Part shown: positions 49,420 through 57,510 of the stretch, one piece after another
How positions within the stretch are numbered: the stretch's first letter is position 1
How the letters are laid out: each line of letters begins with the position of its first letter
DNA from: Oscillospiraceae bacterium
GTDB lineage: Bacteria > Bacillota > Clostridia > Oscillospirales > Ruminococcaceae
Direction: 5' to 3'
Length of the DNA stretch: 64,000 bases
NCBI GenBank assembly: GCA_017468865.1
Contig: JAFUHM010000082.1
Span: 1-64,000, forward strand
Notes under the pieces: model-generated
Seen by the model: the letters and a program-made list of their open reading frames with translations, nothing else
Told to the model about the DNA's origin: nothing
The model's database searches: none
Made by a program: the position numbers and the translations under genes

Positions 49420-50472
49420 TTATATGATGGAAAGAACTTCTTCAAGTGCCCTGAGAAACTCGTCTGTTTCCTCGGGTGTGCCTGCGGTGATGCGCAGATA
49501 TACTCCGAGCTGACGGACGGATATATCATGGGCTGTCAGCCCCTTTGCGATCTCTGCCGCCTTCTGGGTGCGAATGTAGACGAAGTTGGTCACGCTGTCA
49601 TACACACGTTCTATGGTGAAGTACCTGTCGGAAAGGTCGAGTATCCCCTGCCGCAGTACGTTGCGTGACTCCGTGATCCTGGCGGTACATTCGTCTATCA
49701 GATCCTTGCGGCGCATGATCGCACAGGCTGCTGCACAGGTAAGGGTGCTGATATTGTAGGGGGATTTTACCGCCCTGAGATGATCGGTGATATCCCTGCA
49801 GGCAAAGGCAAATCCCAGACGGAGCCCTGCCATTCCCATATTCTTTGAGGCGGTCTTGAGCACGATAAGGTTGTCAAGCTGCTCCACCTGATCTATGACG
49901 GACTGATCCCAGAAATCCATGTATGCCTCATCTATCACGCAAAGGCAGGACACGTTCTTTACGAGCCTGACCACGTCCTGACGGCGCACGCCCAGTGATG
50001 TGGGATTGCAGGGGTTGGAGAAGATGACCGCCTTTACGGGATTGGCGGAACAGTATTCGATGACCTTGGATATGTTTATCTTCAGATCGTCCTCTTTGGG
50101 GAGAGTCTGCACCTTCAGCTCGTTGAGAAAGCCGTAGAATGCGTACATGGAGAAGTCGGGAGACACGGTGAGCACCATATCCCCCTTTGCAAGGAACGTC
50201 CCCAGGATGACCGAGATAAGTTCATCGCTGCCGTTGCCTGCGGTGATGAGGTCGGGGGATATGTCAAAATACTCCGCCGCCGCATTTATCAGCTTATTGT
50301 ACTGAGGGTCGGGGTAGCGGTTTGCGGATGCGTCTGCGACAGCACGCATGACGTCCTCGCCGCACAGCTCAATCATGTCGTAGGGAGACTCATTGGAGTC
50401 AAGACGGATACGGCAGGTGCTGTCGGGGGGGATATACAGATCCAGTGAACGGATCTTCTTCGTAAGTTCCAT
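49420..50472 (-). CDS. hisC: Histidinol-phosphate aminotransferase
   Basis: The 350-residue fold-type I PLP enzyme has RLDSNESPYD at the N-terminus and GNGSDELISV. The PLP-lysine segment is VLKTASKNMGMAGLRLGFA, with Lys in TASKNMG, and the C-terminal VRQLGVYLRIT carries the conserved Arg. The start shares one base with the hisD stop (TAATG). Confidence 0.93.
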   Translation of the reverse strand: MELTKKIRSLDLYIPPDSTCRIRLDSNESPYDMIELCGEDVMRAVADASANRYPDPQYNKLINAAAEYFDISPDLITAGNGSDELISVILGTFLAKGDMVLTVSPDFSMYAFYGFLNELKVQTLPKEDDLKINISKVIEYCSANPVKAVIFSNPCNPTSLGVRRQDVVRLVKNVSCLCVIDEAYMDFWDQSVIDQVEQLDNLIVLKTASKNMGMAGLRLGFAFACRDITDHLRAVKSPYNISTLTCAAACAIMRRKDLIDECTARITESRNVLRQGILDLSDRYFTIERVYDSVTNFVYIRTQKAAEIAKGLTAHDISVRQLGVYLRITAGTPEETDEFLRALEEVLSII

Positions 50473-51776
50473 TATTCGTCCTCTTCAAAGCGGATGGATA
50501 TTGCGTTTGCGTGAGCTGTGAGCCCTTCTCTGCGTGCCAGGGTGACTATATCATCCTTTGCCTCACGCAGAGCCGCTTCGGTGTAGTAGATAAACTGGGA
50601 TCTCTTGGTGAAGGATGCGACGGAGAGAGGGGAGAAGAAACGTGCTGTGCCGCTTGTGGGGAGGACGTGATTGGGGCCTGCATAGTAGTCGCCCAGAGGT
50701 TCGGATGACCACTTTCCGAGGAATACCGAGCCTGCATTGTCGATGAGGCCGATGTATTTAAGGGGATCTTCCACCGCAAGTTCGAGGTGCTCGGGAGCAA
50801 GGGAGTTGGCAAGGTCTATTGCCTGTATAAGATCCTGTGCCACGATCGCAGCACCGAAGGAGTCGATGGAGGCACGGATTATGTCACGGCGCTCAAGGCT
50901 CTGCATCTGCCGCTCTATCTCTGCGGCGGTGTCCTTTGCCACGTCCTCGGACGTGGTGATGAGTATCGCACTTGCCATCCTGTCATGCTCAGCCTGTGAC
51001 ATGAGGTCAGCCGCAAGGAGCTTCGGCTCTGCCTTGTCATCGGCTACCACGAGTATCTCGGAGGGGCCTGCCACCATGTCGATGTCCACCGTGCCGTAGA
51101 GCAGCTTCTTGGCGGTGGCAACGAAGATATTGCCGGGGCCTACTATCTTGTCCACCTTGGGGATGGTCTGTGTGCCGCACGCCATGGCAGCTATCGCCTG
51201 TGCGCCTCCCACGAGGAACACCCTGTCCACACCTGCTGCCGCAGCCGCACAGAGTATCTCCTTGTTGGGCTGGCCGTCCTTGCCGGGAGGTGTGAGCATG
51301 ATAAGCTCACGCACCCCTGCTATCTTGGCAGGTACCGCATTCATGAGGACGGTGGAGAAGAGGGGAGCCGTGCCGCCGGGGACATACAGACCCACCCTGT
51401 CAAGACCTCTCACACGCTGACCGAGTATACATCCGTCGGAGCGTGTGTCTATGAATGACTGCTCCTTCTGACGGTTGTGGAAGTCGGATATGTTCTCCAT
51501 GGCGTTGAGCATTGCGGTGATGAATTCGGGGGAAGTCTCGCTCATCTCGGTCATCGCATCGTTTATCACGTCGCGGGGGACTTCGTGGAAGGCGGGGAGC
51601 TTCCCGTCAAATTTCAGGGTGTAGTCATTGACTGCCTCATCGCCCCGAGCCTTTACGTCGTCTATTATATCCGAAACGATGGCGGAGATCTTCTTGTCGG
51701 TGTCTCCGTTTCGCTTCTCTACTTCCTTGAGAAATTCGTATTCAGCGGTGCCGTCCGCCTTTATAATGCGTATCAT
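50472..51776 (-). CDS. hisD: Histidinol dehydrogenase
   Basis: The 434-residue enzyme oxidises histidinol to histidine with NAD and zinc. Visible signatures are RVRGLDRVGLYVPGGTAPL, GGAQAIAAMACGT, DMVAGPSEILVVAD, LMSQAEHDRMASA and PLGDYYAGPNHVLPTSGTAR. The ATG at 51776 is preceded by AGAGGACC; the longer frame upstream has no family character. Confidence 0.96.
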   Translation of the reverse strand: MIRIIKADGTAEYEFLKEVEKRNGDTDKKISAIVSDIIDDVKARGDEAVNDYTLKFDGKLPAFHEVPRDVINDAMTEMSETSPEFITAMLNAMENISDFHNRQKEQSFIDTRSDGCILGQRVRGLDRVGLYVPGGTAPLFSTVLMNAVPAKIAGVRELIMLTPPGKDGQPNKEILCAAAAAGVDRVFLVGGAQAIAAMACGTQTIPKVDKIVGPGNIFVATAKKLLYGTVDIDMVAGPSEILVVADDKAEPKLLAADLMSQAEHDRMASAILITTSEDVAKDTAAEIERQMQSLERRDIIRASIDSFGAAIVAQDLIQAIDLANSLAPEHLELAVEDPLKYIGLIDNAGSVFLGKWSSEPLGDYYAGPNHVLPTSGTARFFSPLSVASFTKRSQFIYYTEAALREAKDDIVTLARREGLTAHANAISIRFEEDE

Positions 51777-51833
51777 TGGTTGGTCCTCTTTTCTGACGGG
51801 GCAAAACACAGCGGCAGAAAGCCGTCTGCTCTG

Positions 51834-52460
51834 TTACTGCCCGATGTTTTTCTCTATCTCGGAGATAAGTGACTCTATCTCGTCCTGTCTGAGCTTCATG
51901 CTCACCATGTTGGCGATGAGCCTTGCGGAGATGGGGCAGATATACTCAAACACTTCCAGTCCGTTCTCCTTCAGTGTGGTGCCTGTTTCCACTATATCAA
52001 CTATGGCGTGGGAAAGACCCAGCAGCGGGGCGAGTTCCACGCTTCCCTCGATCTTGACTATATCCACGTCCATATTCTTCTTCTCGAAGAAATTCCGTGC
52101 CACATTGGGGTACTTGGTGGCGATGGTGCGCACATGGGTGCCGTCGTAGAACCTGTCGCCCTTTTTGCCTGCAAGGGCGAACCTGCATCTGCCGAAGCCC
52201 AGATCCACCAGCTCAAAGAACTTGCCGTTCATCTCGATTATGGTGTCCTTGCCCACAACGCCGAGGTCGCACACGCCGTTCTCCACATAGGTGATGACGT
52301 CCGCAGCCTTTGCCAGCACTACCTCGATATTGTCGCCCACGGGAAGGATGAGCCTGCGTCCCTTGTCGTGGACGGCTGAGCAGTCGTAGCCCATTTTCTC
52401 CAGCAGGCCTACGGTGTCCTTTTCAAGCCTGCCCTTTGTAAGTGCTATGCGCAGCTTCAT
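51834..52460 (-). CDS. hisG: ATP phosphoribosyltransferase, short form
   Basis: The 208-residue catalytic subunit performs the first step of histidine synthesis. It has MKLRIALTKGRLEKDTVGLL and the PRPP-binding segment AIVDIVETGTTLKENGLEV. It lacks the C-terminal regulatory domain of long HisG, so it depends on HisZ, encoded directly upstream with a 4-bp overlap. Confidence 0.96.
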   Translation of the reverse strand: MKLRIALTKGRLEKDTVGLLEKMGYDCSAVHDKGRRLILPVGDNIEVVLAKAADVITYVENGVCDLGVVGKDTIIEMNGKFFELVDLGFGRCRFALAGKKGDRFYDGTHVRTIATKYPNVARNFFEKKNMDVDIVKIEGSVELAPLLGLSHAIVDIVETGTTLKENGLEVFEYICPISARLIANMVSMKLRQDEIESLISEIEKNIGQ

Positions 52461-53638
52461 GATGACACCTCCTCGGTGGAATTCTCACCCACGGTGATTA
52501 TCTTGGGTATGTGCTTTTCCTTAGCGTAGGCAATGGTGTCGCCGATGCTGTCGAATACGGAGTATTCCGCACGCAGTCCCTGCTCCGCAAGTTCCCTTGC
52601 GTACTCTATCGCCTTTATCTCGCATCCGTCCTCGCCGTAGACGATGACATCGCTGACGGGTGCGGGCTTGTCTTCCATCACCCGTGCAAGGGCATCTATA
52701 TTCACCGCAAAGCCCGTAGCAGGCGCATCAAAATCAAACTCACCCAGAAGGCCGTCGTATCTGCCGCCCGAGAGCACCGCATCTCCGCTGCCCTCCACAT
52801 AGCCCTTGACGACGATGCCCGTGTAGTAGTTCATATGGTTTACAAGACCCAGATCCACTGTGACTGCGGGGGAAAGTGACTTCACCTTGGTGAAGATGCT
52901 CTCCAGTTCGTGCAGAGCCTCTACCGCATCGGGTATGCCGTGGGAAAGCTCATATGCCTTCTCAAACACACGCTCGCCGCCGAAAAGTCTCGGGAGCTGG
53001 CGCAGAGCCCTGACCGCAGGGGTGTTCTCATACTCATCGAGAAGGTCGCCCAGTGCGGGGAAGTTCTTGTATTCGATAAGGGAACGTATCTGCTCGGATG
53101 TGTCCTCATCACAGCCCGCCGCTGACAGCAGAGCCTTGAAAAAGCCTATATGTCCCAGTTCCAGCCTGTACCCCGTATTCACGGCGGACAGAGCATCCAC
53201 CGCATTTGCCAGCATCTCCAGATCCGCTCTCTCGGAGGATGAGCCTATGAGCTCTATCCCCGTCTGACGTATCTCGTCACGCCTGCCCCTCATCCCGGGA
53301 CGGCTGCGGTATACGGTCTGACTGTAACAGAGCCTGAGAGGGAGCACCTCTCCTCTGAGCCTTGCGGCGGTCATCCTTGCGATAGGCAGGGTGGAATCGG
53401 GGCGCACCACCATGAGGCGTCCCTTGCTGTCTACCAGCTTGTACATGGTCTCCTGCGGGAAATAACGTGACTTCAGGGCGAAGACATCATAGAATTCAAG
53501 CCCGGGGGTGATGACCTGGGAATATCCCTTTGAGCGGAATATCTCCGTAAGCCTGCCTTCGACTGCCTTTACGGCGGCACTTTCCCCGAAAAGCAGATCC
53601 CGTGTGCCTTCGGGAGTGATAAGATCGTTCTTTTTCAT
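52457..53638 (-). CDS. hisZ: ATP phosphoribosyltransferase regulatory subunit
   Basis: The 393-residue HisRS-like protein starts ITPEGTRDLLFGESAAVKAV and carries class II synthetase motifs without a C-terminal anticodon-binding domain of synthetase type (YRSRPGMRGRRDEIRQTGIE; GGRYDGLLGEFDFDAPATGF). It forms a hetero-octamer with short HisG. AAAGGAAAG precedes the ATG. It is the first gene of the his operon, whose promoter carries an array of 8-bp repeats. Confidence 0.93.
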   Translation of the reverse strand: MKKNDLITPEGTRDLLFGESAAVKAVEGRLTEIFRSKGYSQVITPGLEFYDVFALKSRYFPQETMYKLVDSKGRLMVVRPDSTLPIARMTAARLRGEVLPLRLCYSQTVYRSRPGMRGRRDEIRQTGIELIGSSSERADLEMLANAVDALSAVNTGYRLELGHIGFFKALLSAAGCDEDTSEQIRSLIEYKNFPALGDLLDEYENTPAVRALRQLPRLFGGERVFEKAYELSHGIPDAVEALHELESIFTKVKSLSPAVTVDLGLVNHMNYYTGIVVKGYVEGSGDAVLSGGRYDGLLGEFDFDAPATGFAVNIDALARVMEDKPAPVSDVIVYGEDGCEIKAIEYARELAEQGLRAEYSVFDSIGDTIAYAKEKHIPKIITVGENSTEEVSS

Positions 53639-53670
53639 TGCAACTTTCCTTTTGATTTATTACATTAAAG

Positions 53671-53710
53671 TGATACTATGATACCGTGATATTATGATAA
53701 TATGATACCA
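53671..53710 (-). promoter_or_regulatory. Five in-register 8-bp repeats at the his promoter (operator candidate)
   Basis: Written on the plus strand, TGATA-nn-(A/G) octamers start at 53671, 53679, 53687, 53695 and 53703 without gaps. On the transcribed minus strand they run from the -10 into the leader, covering the expected start site. The exact 8-bp phasing is the kind of spacing at which TrpR-family repressors bind in tandem. Confidence 0.72.
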
Positions 53711-53730
53711 TAGCATCACATAAAAGTCAA
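53702..53730 (-). promoter_or_regulatory. Promoter of the his operon
   Basis: Minus strand TTGACT (53730-53725), 17 bp, TGG-TATCAT (53707-53702). The -10 lies within the last octamer of the array. No T-box leader was seen in the 55 or so bases before hisZ. Confidence 0.72.
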
Positions 53731-53772
53731 TACCGCCCGGGCATTTTCTAATATCATGCCACATATGCACAG

Positions 53773-53792
53773 ACAAATCACGCCTGATTTGT
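53773..53792 (-). terminator. Weak hairpin after the redox gene cluster
   Basis: ACAAATCA and TGATTTGT pair over a 4-base loop, 18 bp below the stop at 53811. The sequence after it (CTGTGC) is not a U-tract, so termination may be incomplete. Confidence 0.4.
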
Positions 53793-53810
53793 GACAAATG
53801 ACAAGTGAAG

Positions 53811-54566
53811 TTACAGCAGGCTCCCGTATCTCTTCGGTATGTCGTCCGCATCCTCACGGCGGACGCTCAGGAGAAGGCCGTTCTCGTCCTTCACCGTCAC
53901 ATATTCGCTGTAAAATGAGGATCTGTCCCCTGCAATGGCGTAGTTGCATACATCGCCCACGCCGCAGGTGGATGTGCGTACAAGTCCTGCGTGTATCTTC
54001 TGGAGCCCCATATGATCGCAGTTGCACATATAGGGGAGATAGGCAAGGAAGCCGTGCTTCCTTGCGAAGTCCGCAATGGGACACCGCAGGAAGGAATATC
54101 TTACGATGCCTCTGCCTGCATCATAGGTACATTCGGTAGGCTCGAACCATTCGCTGTTCTGTTCAAACTGCTTCCGCTTGCTTGCCACGGACAGCTTGAA
54201 TATCCCTGCAATAAGGAGGTTATGCTGCACCCTGTTGGCATTTACCGCCTTGCCAATGGTGTCAAAGGATGCCATGAAGGAGCTGTATACTTCCTGCTGT
54301 ATGACCTCACGGGGCGGCAGATCTTCCGTCGTGTCGAAGTAGGCGAAGAACAGCACCGCATCGTAGAACTGCCCTGAGTGGGGTATCTGCCCGAAGGGCG
54401 GGGCATCCCGAAGCAGCTCGCAGAATCTTTTCTGCACCCTGTTCCAGAGAGCGCCCACCTGAGCCTTCGGAGCGTAGTGCATGAGCATACGTCTCACCGC
54501 ACGGCGGGCAGGATCCGAATATATACGATGTTTTTCCCTGTCGATGGGGAGGCTTTTCTCATTCAT
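53811..54566 (-). CDS. L-2-amino-thiazoline-4-carboxylate hydrolase-like protein
   Basis: The 251-residue protein has, in its last 110 residues, RYSFLRCPIADFARKHGF, then MCNCDHMGLQK and TSTCGVGDVCNYAI. This Cys-rich pattern is characteristic of the ATC hydrolase family (PF14196). Named members open a thiazoline ring in L-cysteine formation. Most Firmicutes relatives are uncharacterised, so the specific reaction is not assured. It overlaps the upstream SDR gene by 8 bp and ends the redox cluster. Confidence 0.78.
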   Translation of the reverse strand: MNEKSLPIDREKHRIYSDPARRAVRRMLMHYAPKAQVGALWNRVQKRFCELLRDAPPFGQIPHSGQFYDAVLFFAYFDTTEDLPPREVIQQEVYSSFMASFDTIGKAVNANRVQHNLLIAGIFKLSVASKRKQFEQNSEWFEPTECTYDAGRGIVRYSFLRCPIADFARKHGFLAYLPYMCNCDHMGLQKIHAGLVRTSTCGVGDVCNYAIAGDRSSFYSEYVTVKDENGLLLSVRREDADDIPKRYGSLL

Positions 54567-55431
54567 CCGTGTCCTCCGGTCTGAAGTAGTCCTTTATGTA
54601 TTCGGCGAAGGAACTGTCTCCGACTATGTCCTTTCCTGTCAGGTCGTGGGAAAGCGTCCACTGTGAGAACAGGATTATATCATGCTTTCCCGCCTTCTTT
54701 ATGGCGGGAGCGTTGGCAAGGATGCCAAACAGCCATTTCGGGCTGTCCTTGATGACGGTGGGCTTTCCTGCCGCATCAAAGCACATCTTCGCCATTTCCT
54801 CGTAGGTGTATGTCTCCTTGCCGCCCACTTCATACACCGCATTGGTGTCGCACATATGATCCACGATGAAACGGGCGAAGTCGGGACAGTGTACCACATT
54901 CGCCTTCACGTCATGGTATCCTTTCAGGAGACGCATCTCGCCCTTGTCGATGTAGGGCTTGAATACCTTGGCGATGTCGTAGAAATATCCCGTGGGACGG
55001 TAGATGACGTAGTCCATGTCTCCCTCCATGAGCTTGTCTTCCACGAGCCGCTTGGCATTGAGCATGGGTATCTTCTCAGCGCCTGCATCACGGCAGGCTA
55101 TGACGGAGATGTAGTTGAACTTCTTCACCCCTGCCGCCTTTGCCGCATAGTAGAGGTGCATATTCCCTCTGAAATCAATGTCGTAATTATTCAGGGAAGT
55201 GGATGCGCCGGTGAGCCCCATAGTGGTGATGACCACGTCCGCCCCCTTACAGAGCCCCTTCATGGTGGCTCTGTCTGTGGCATCTATGCGGCGGAAGGTG
55301 TATTTCCCCTCCAGACCGTTGTCTTTGGCCTCTGCAATGTCTGCGGCGATGACCTCATGACCCTTTTCTGTCAGCACCTTTAGTATCTCAAAACCAAGAT
55401 GTCCGAATGCTCCTGCAAGAACGACTTTCAT
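54559..55431 (-). CDS. NAD(P)-binding atypical SDR (NmrA-like)
   Basis: The 290-residue protein has an N-terminal Rossmann motif VVLAGAFGHLGFEILKVL (GxxGxxG), a DATDRATMKGLCKGADVVI segment and YRPTGYFYDI. This resembles NmrA-like or atypical short-chain dehydrogenases, some of which act as redox sensors or epimerases. The YxxxK active pair of classical SDRs was not recognised. CGGAGGTGCGCT precedes the ATG. It lies 12 bp after the EFR1 gene. Confidence 0.82.
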   Translation of the reverse strand: MKVVLAGAFGHLGFEILKVLTEKGHEVIAADIAEAKDNGLEGKYTFRRIDATDRATMKGLCKGADVVITTMGLTGASTSLNNYDIDFRGNMHLYYAAKAAGVKKFNYISVIACRDAGAEKIPMLNAKRLVEDKLMEGDMDYVIYRPTGYFYDIAKVFKPYIDKGEMRLLKGYHDVKANVVHCPDFARFIVDHMCDTNAVYEVGGKETYTYEEMAKMCFDAAGKPTVIKDSPKWLFGILANAPAIKKAGKHDIILFSQWTLSHDLTGKDIVGDSSFAEYIKDYFRPEDTDE

Positions 55432-55443
55432 AGCGCACCTCCG

Positions 55444-56217
55444 TTATATGTACTTCCTGACGTACTTGTTGATATTGTATTTTTCCTTGACCTGTGTGAT
55501 CGTGCCGTATTCTATCGCCTCATTCGGGCAGTTGCAGATGCAGCCCATGCAGTGGGTGCAGGGCTTGTCCCATACGGGTCTGCCGTCTTTGATGGATATG
55601 TTGTTGAGGGGACAGACTCTCGCACACTTGCCGCAGCCTGTGCAGGCATCGGTGGTATAGAAATCCTTGACGGGATATTTGTGCTTTGTCCACCATGCGG
55701 AGCAGACGGGGATGAGGGTCTTCTCGATGAGGGTGATGTGCCTGCCTCTGAGACGGCCGCCGCTTCGTATGATGTCCGCTGTCATCACTGCCTCATGCAG
55801 GCAGTTTCTGATCCTGTTCTTTATCTCGGGCTTATCAAGGTCGGCATAGTGGTCGTTGACCACATAGTTGTTGGGCATCTTCAGATCCTTGAACCCCATG
55901 AAGTTCATGCCCTTTTTGTCAAAGATGCTCTTTGCGTGGCTGCCTGATGCGCCCGAATATCCGCCGCCGCTGGTGAAGACAAAGTATACGTCCCTATTCC
56001 CTTCAAACTCCTGCTTTCTCAGATAGTCCATGAAGAAAATGGGAAGATCCACCACATAGACGGGACAGACGATGACAAAGGGCTTATCGGAGCGGATGGG
56101 GGAATAGTCGCCCGAGCGGATGCGTCTGAGAAGGTTTTCCGCCTTGTCATCGGTCTTCTGTGCGATGATATTTGCGATGAACTTTGAGTTGCCTGTTGCC
56201 GAAAAATACAATACCAT
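55444..56217 (-). CDS. EFR1-type flavodoxin-ferredoxin protein
   Basis: The ATG at 56217 follows GAGGTGAGAGTT; the longer frame upstream lacks homology. The 257-residue protein joins a flavodoxin-like domain (VLYFSATGNSKFIANIIAQK; FTSGGGYSG) to a C-terminal 2[4Fe-4S] ferredoxin domain (CTGCGKCARVCP and CTHCMGCICNCP). It is a cytoplasmic electron carrier; partners may be the neighbouring oxidoreductase-like genes. Confidence 0.9.
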   Translation of the reverse strand: MVLYFSATGNSKFIANIIAQKTDDKAENLLRRIRSGDYSPIRSDKPFVIVCPVYVVDLPIFFMDYLRKQEFEGNRDVYFVFTSGGGYSGASGSHAKSIFDKKGMNFMGFKDLKMPNNYVVNDHYADLDKPEIKNRIRNCLHEAVMTADIIRSGGRLRGRHITLIEKTLIPVCSAWWTKHKYPVKDFYTTDACTGCGKCARVCPLNNISIKDGRPVWDKPCTHCMGCICNCPNEAIEYGTITQVKEKYNINKYVRKYI

Positions 56218-56246
56218 AACTCTCACCTCATTGAGTCTGACTATAT

Positions 56247-56274
56247 CTGCGAACAACGAACTGCGAACAACGAA
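56247..56274 (+). repeat. Exact 14-bp tandem duplication
   Basis: CTGCGAACAACGAA occurs twice in direct tandem in the 64-base gap between two redox-cluster genes. It looks like a recent slippage product. Confidence 0.8.
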
Positions 56275-56281
56275 AGAACTG

Positions 56282-56956
56282 CTACTTTGCCCTCATGGGC
56301 ATAACGCACCTGTTGAAAAATCTTTTTGCACCGTCTCTGCCGAATACAAGACGGAGCACGGGAAGTGACGGATTGCCTTCTTCCGTCATGCGGCTGCGGA
56401 AGGCGCACAGCCCTTTCAGATTTCGCCTGTCCTTTCCTGCCGAAAGAGCTTCATCCCTGTAAGCCCTTACGCTGTCGGTGATGATGCCCGATATGTCCTC
56501 TCCCTCGGGGACAGCCTTGATAAGTGAATATTCTGCCCTTTCCCCCACATACCAGGCAGGACGCTCATCATACGGGGGGATGTCCCTGTACTTGTCGTAT
56601 ACCTCACTCAGCAGGGGATGGGGTTTCTTTGATACGGTGCAGTCGTAGTATTCCGTGAATACCGTCTGCTTCCCTTTGCTAAGGACGATGTCGATGAGGA
56701 AGAATGGGACATCGCCGCCCTCATAGGGAGTGAAGGCGCAGGTGAGCATCTCCATGCCGAAGGGGGTCTGCGTGTGCATGGTCATCATGTTCCCGAAGCC
56801 GTAGACACACGATCTGCGCACCCGAAAGTCCATCAGGGCAGGGAAGGAGGGGAAGGAGAAGCGGTCGTACCGCCTGCTGTGAAGGTCGGTGTATTCCCTG
56901 CCGAACAGAAATTCCGTGCGCACCGTCATTTCAAGGGAGCCGAGGTCATTTCTCAT
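56282..56956 (-). CDS. Unknown protein in the redox cluster
   Basis: GGAGG at 7 bases upstream favours the ATG at 56956; ATG 56962 is too close to that site. The 224-residue cytoplasmic product overlaps the PNPOx-like gene. It has an aromatic-rich middle (MMTMHTQTPFGMEMLTCAF, TEYYDCTVSKKPHPLLSEVY) and a C-terminal segment with RNLKGLCAF, VLRLVFGRDGAKRFFNRCV. No family was recognised. Its setting between a flavin-type oxidase-like protein and EFR1 suggests a ferredoxin-dependent reaction, but that is only context. Confidence 0.75.
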   Translation of the reverse strand: MRNDLGSLEMTVRTEFLFGREYTDLHSRRYDRFSFPSFPALMDFRVRRSCVYGFGNMMTMHTQTPFGMEMLTCAFTPYEGGDVPFFLIDIVLSKGKQTVFTEYYDCTVSKKPHPLLSEVYDKYRDIPPYDERPAWYVGERAEYSLIKAVPEGEDISGIITDSVRAYRDEALSAGKDRRNLKGLCAFRSRMTEEGNPSLPVLRLVFGRDGAKRFFNRCVMPMRAK

Positions 56957-57470
56957 CCTCATCCCTCCTCCAGACCTGTCTGCTGTCAAGCCCCTTCTCC
57001 TTGAAAGATGAGTCAAGGAGTATAATCTCACAGGGTACGACTTTCAGCAGATACATGGGATACTTCAGCTTTTTGAGCCCATTCACGGGTATCCTGCGGA
57101 TCTCTGCGATATGCTCATACTCGGCGCAAAACGGCTCGACAAACTCCGCCGTGCCCATTACCTGTACGCTGTGCAGCTTACCGAAGGTGCCGCCGCCCTC
57201 AAATACGGATATGCTGACATTCTGGTTCTTTTCCAGATTGGAGAATTTCTCTCCGCCCTCCGTGAAGATGTAGAACGCACCGCCGTCAAAGCTGTAATCG
57301 ACGGGAGTACACCTCACGTCACTGCCGTGTCCCGTGGCAAGAGCGCAGGTCTTGTTCCTGCCCAGAAAGTCCGTTGCTGCCGCATACACATCGGCTCTGT
57401 CTGCCTTCTTTGCAGACTTGTCCTTTTCCTTCCAGTATCCCGCCGCACGGGAATATTCCTCATGATCCAT
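56946..57470 (-). CDS. Pyridoxamine 5'-phosphate oxidase-family (FMN) protein
   Basis: AGGAGGGAGCGCTT fixes the ATG at 57470 over the longer upstream frame. The 174-residue protein has the split-barrel pattern of small PNPOx-like proteins: FLGRNKTCALATGHGSDVRCTPVDYSF, FYIFTEGGEKFSNLEKNQNVSISVF and VQVMGTAEFVE. FMN or F420-type cofactor binding is inferred from the fold. It is the first gene of the redox group, 40 bp after the GH5 lipoprotein gene. Confidence 0.85.
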   Translation of the reverse strand: MDHEEYSRAAGYWKEKDKSAKKADRADVYAAATDFLGRNKTCALATGHGSDVRCTPVDYSFDGGAFYIFTEGGEKFSNLEKNQNVSISVFEGGGTFGKLHSVQVMGTAEFVEPFCAEYEHIAEIRRIPVNGLKKLKYPMYLLKVVPCEIILLDSSFKEKGLDSRQVWRRDEDEK

Positions 57471-57510
57471 AAGCGCTCCCTCCTGTAAAACCGAATATCT
57501 TTGCACGATG

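Noticed and set aside
53639-53700. T-box or histidine attenuator before hisZ
   Set aside because: The leader is only about 55 bases, with no T-box sequence or run of His codons; the octamer array suggests repressor control instead.
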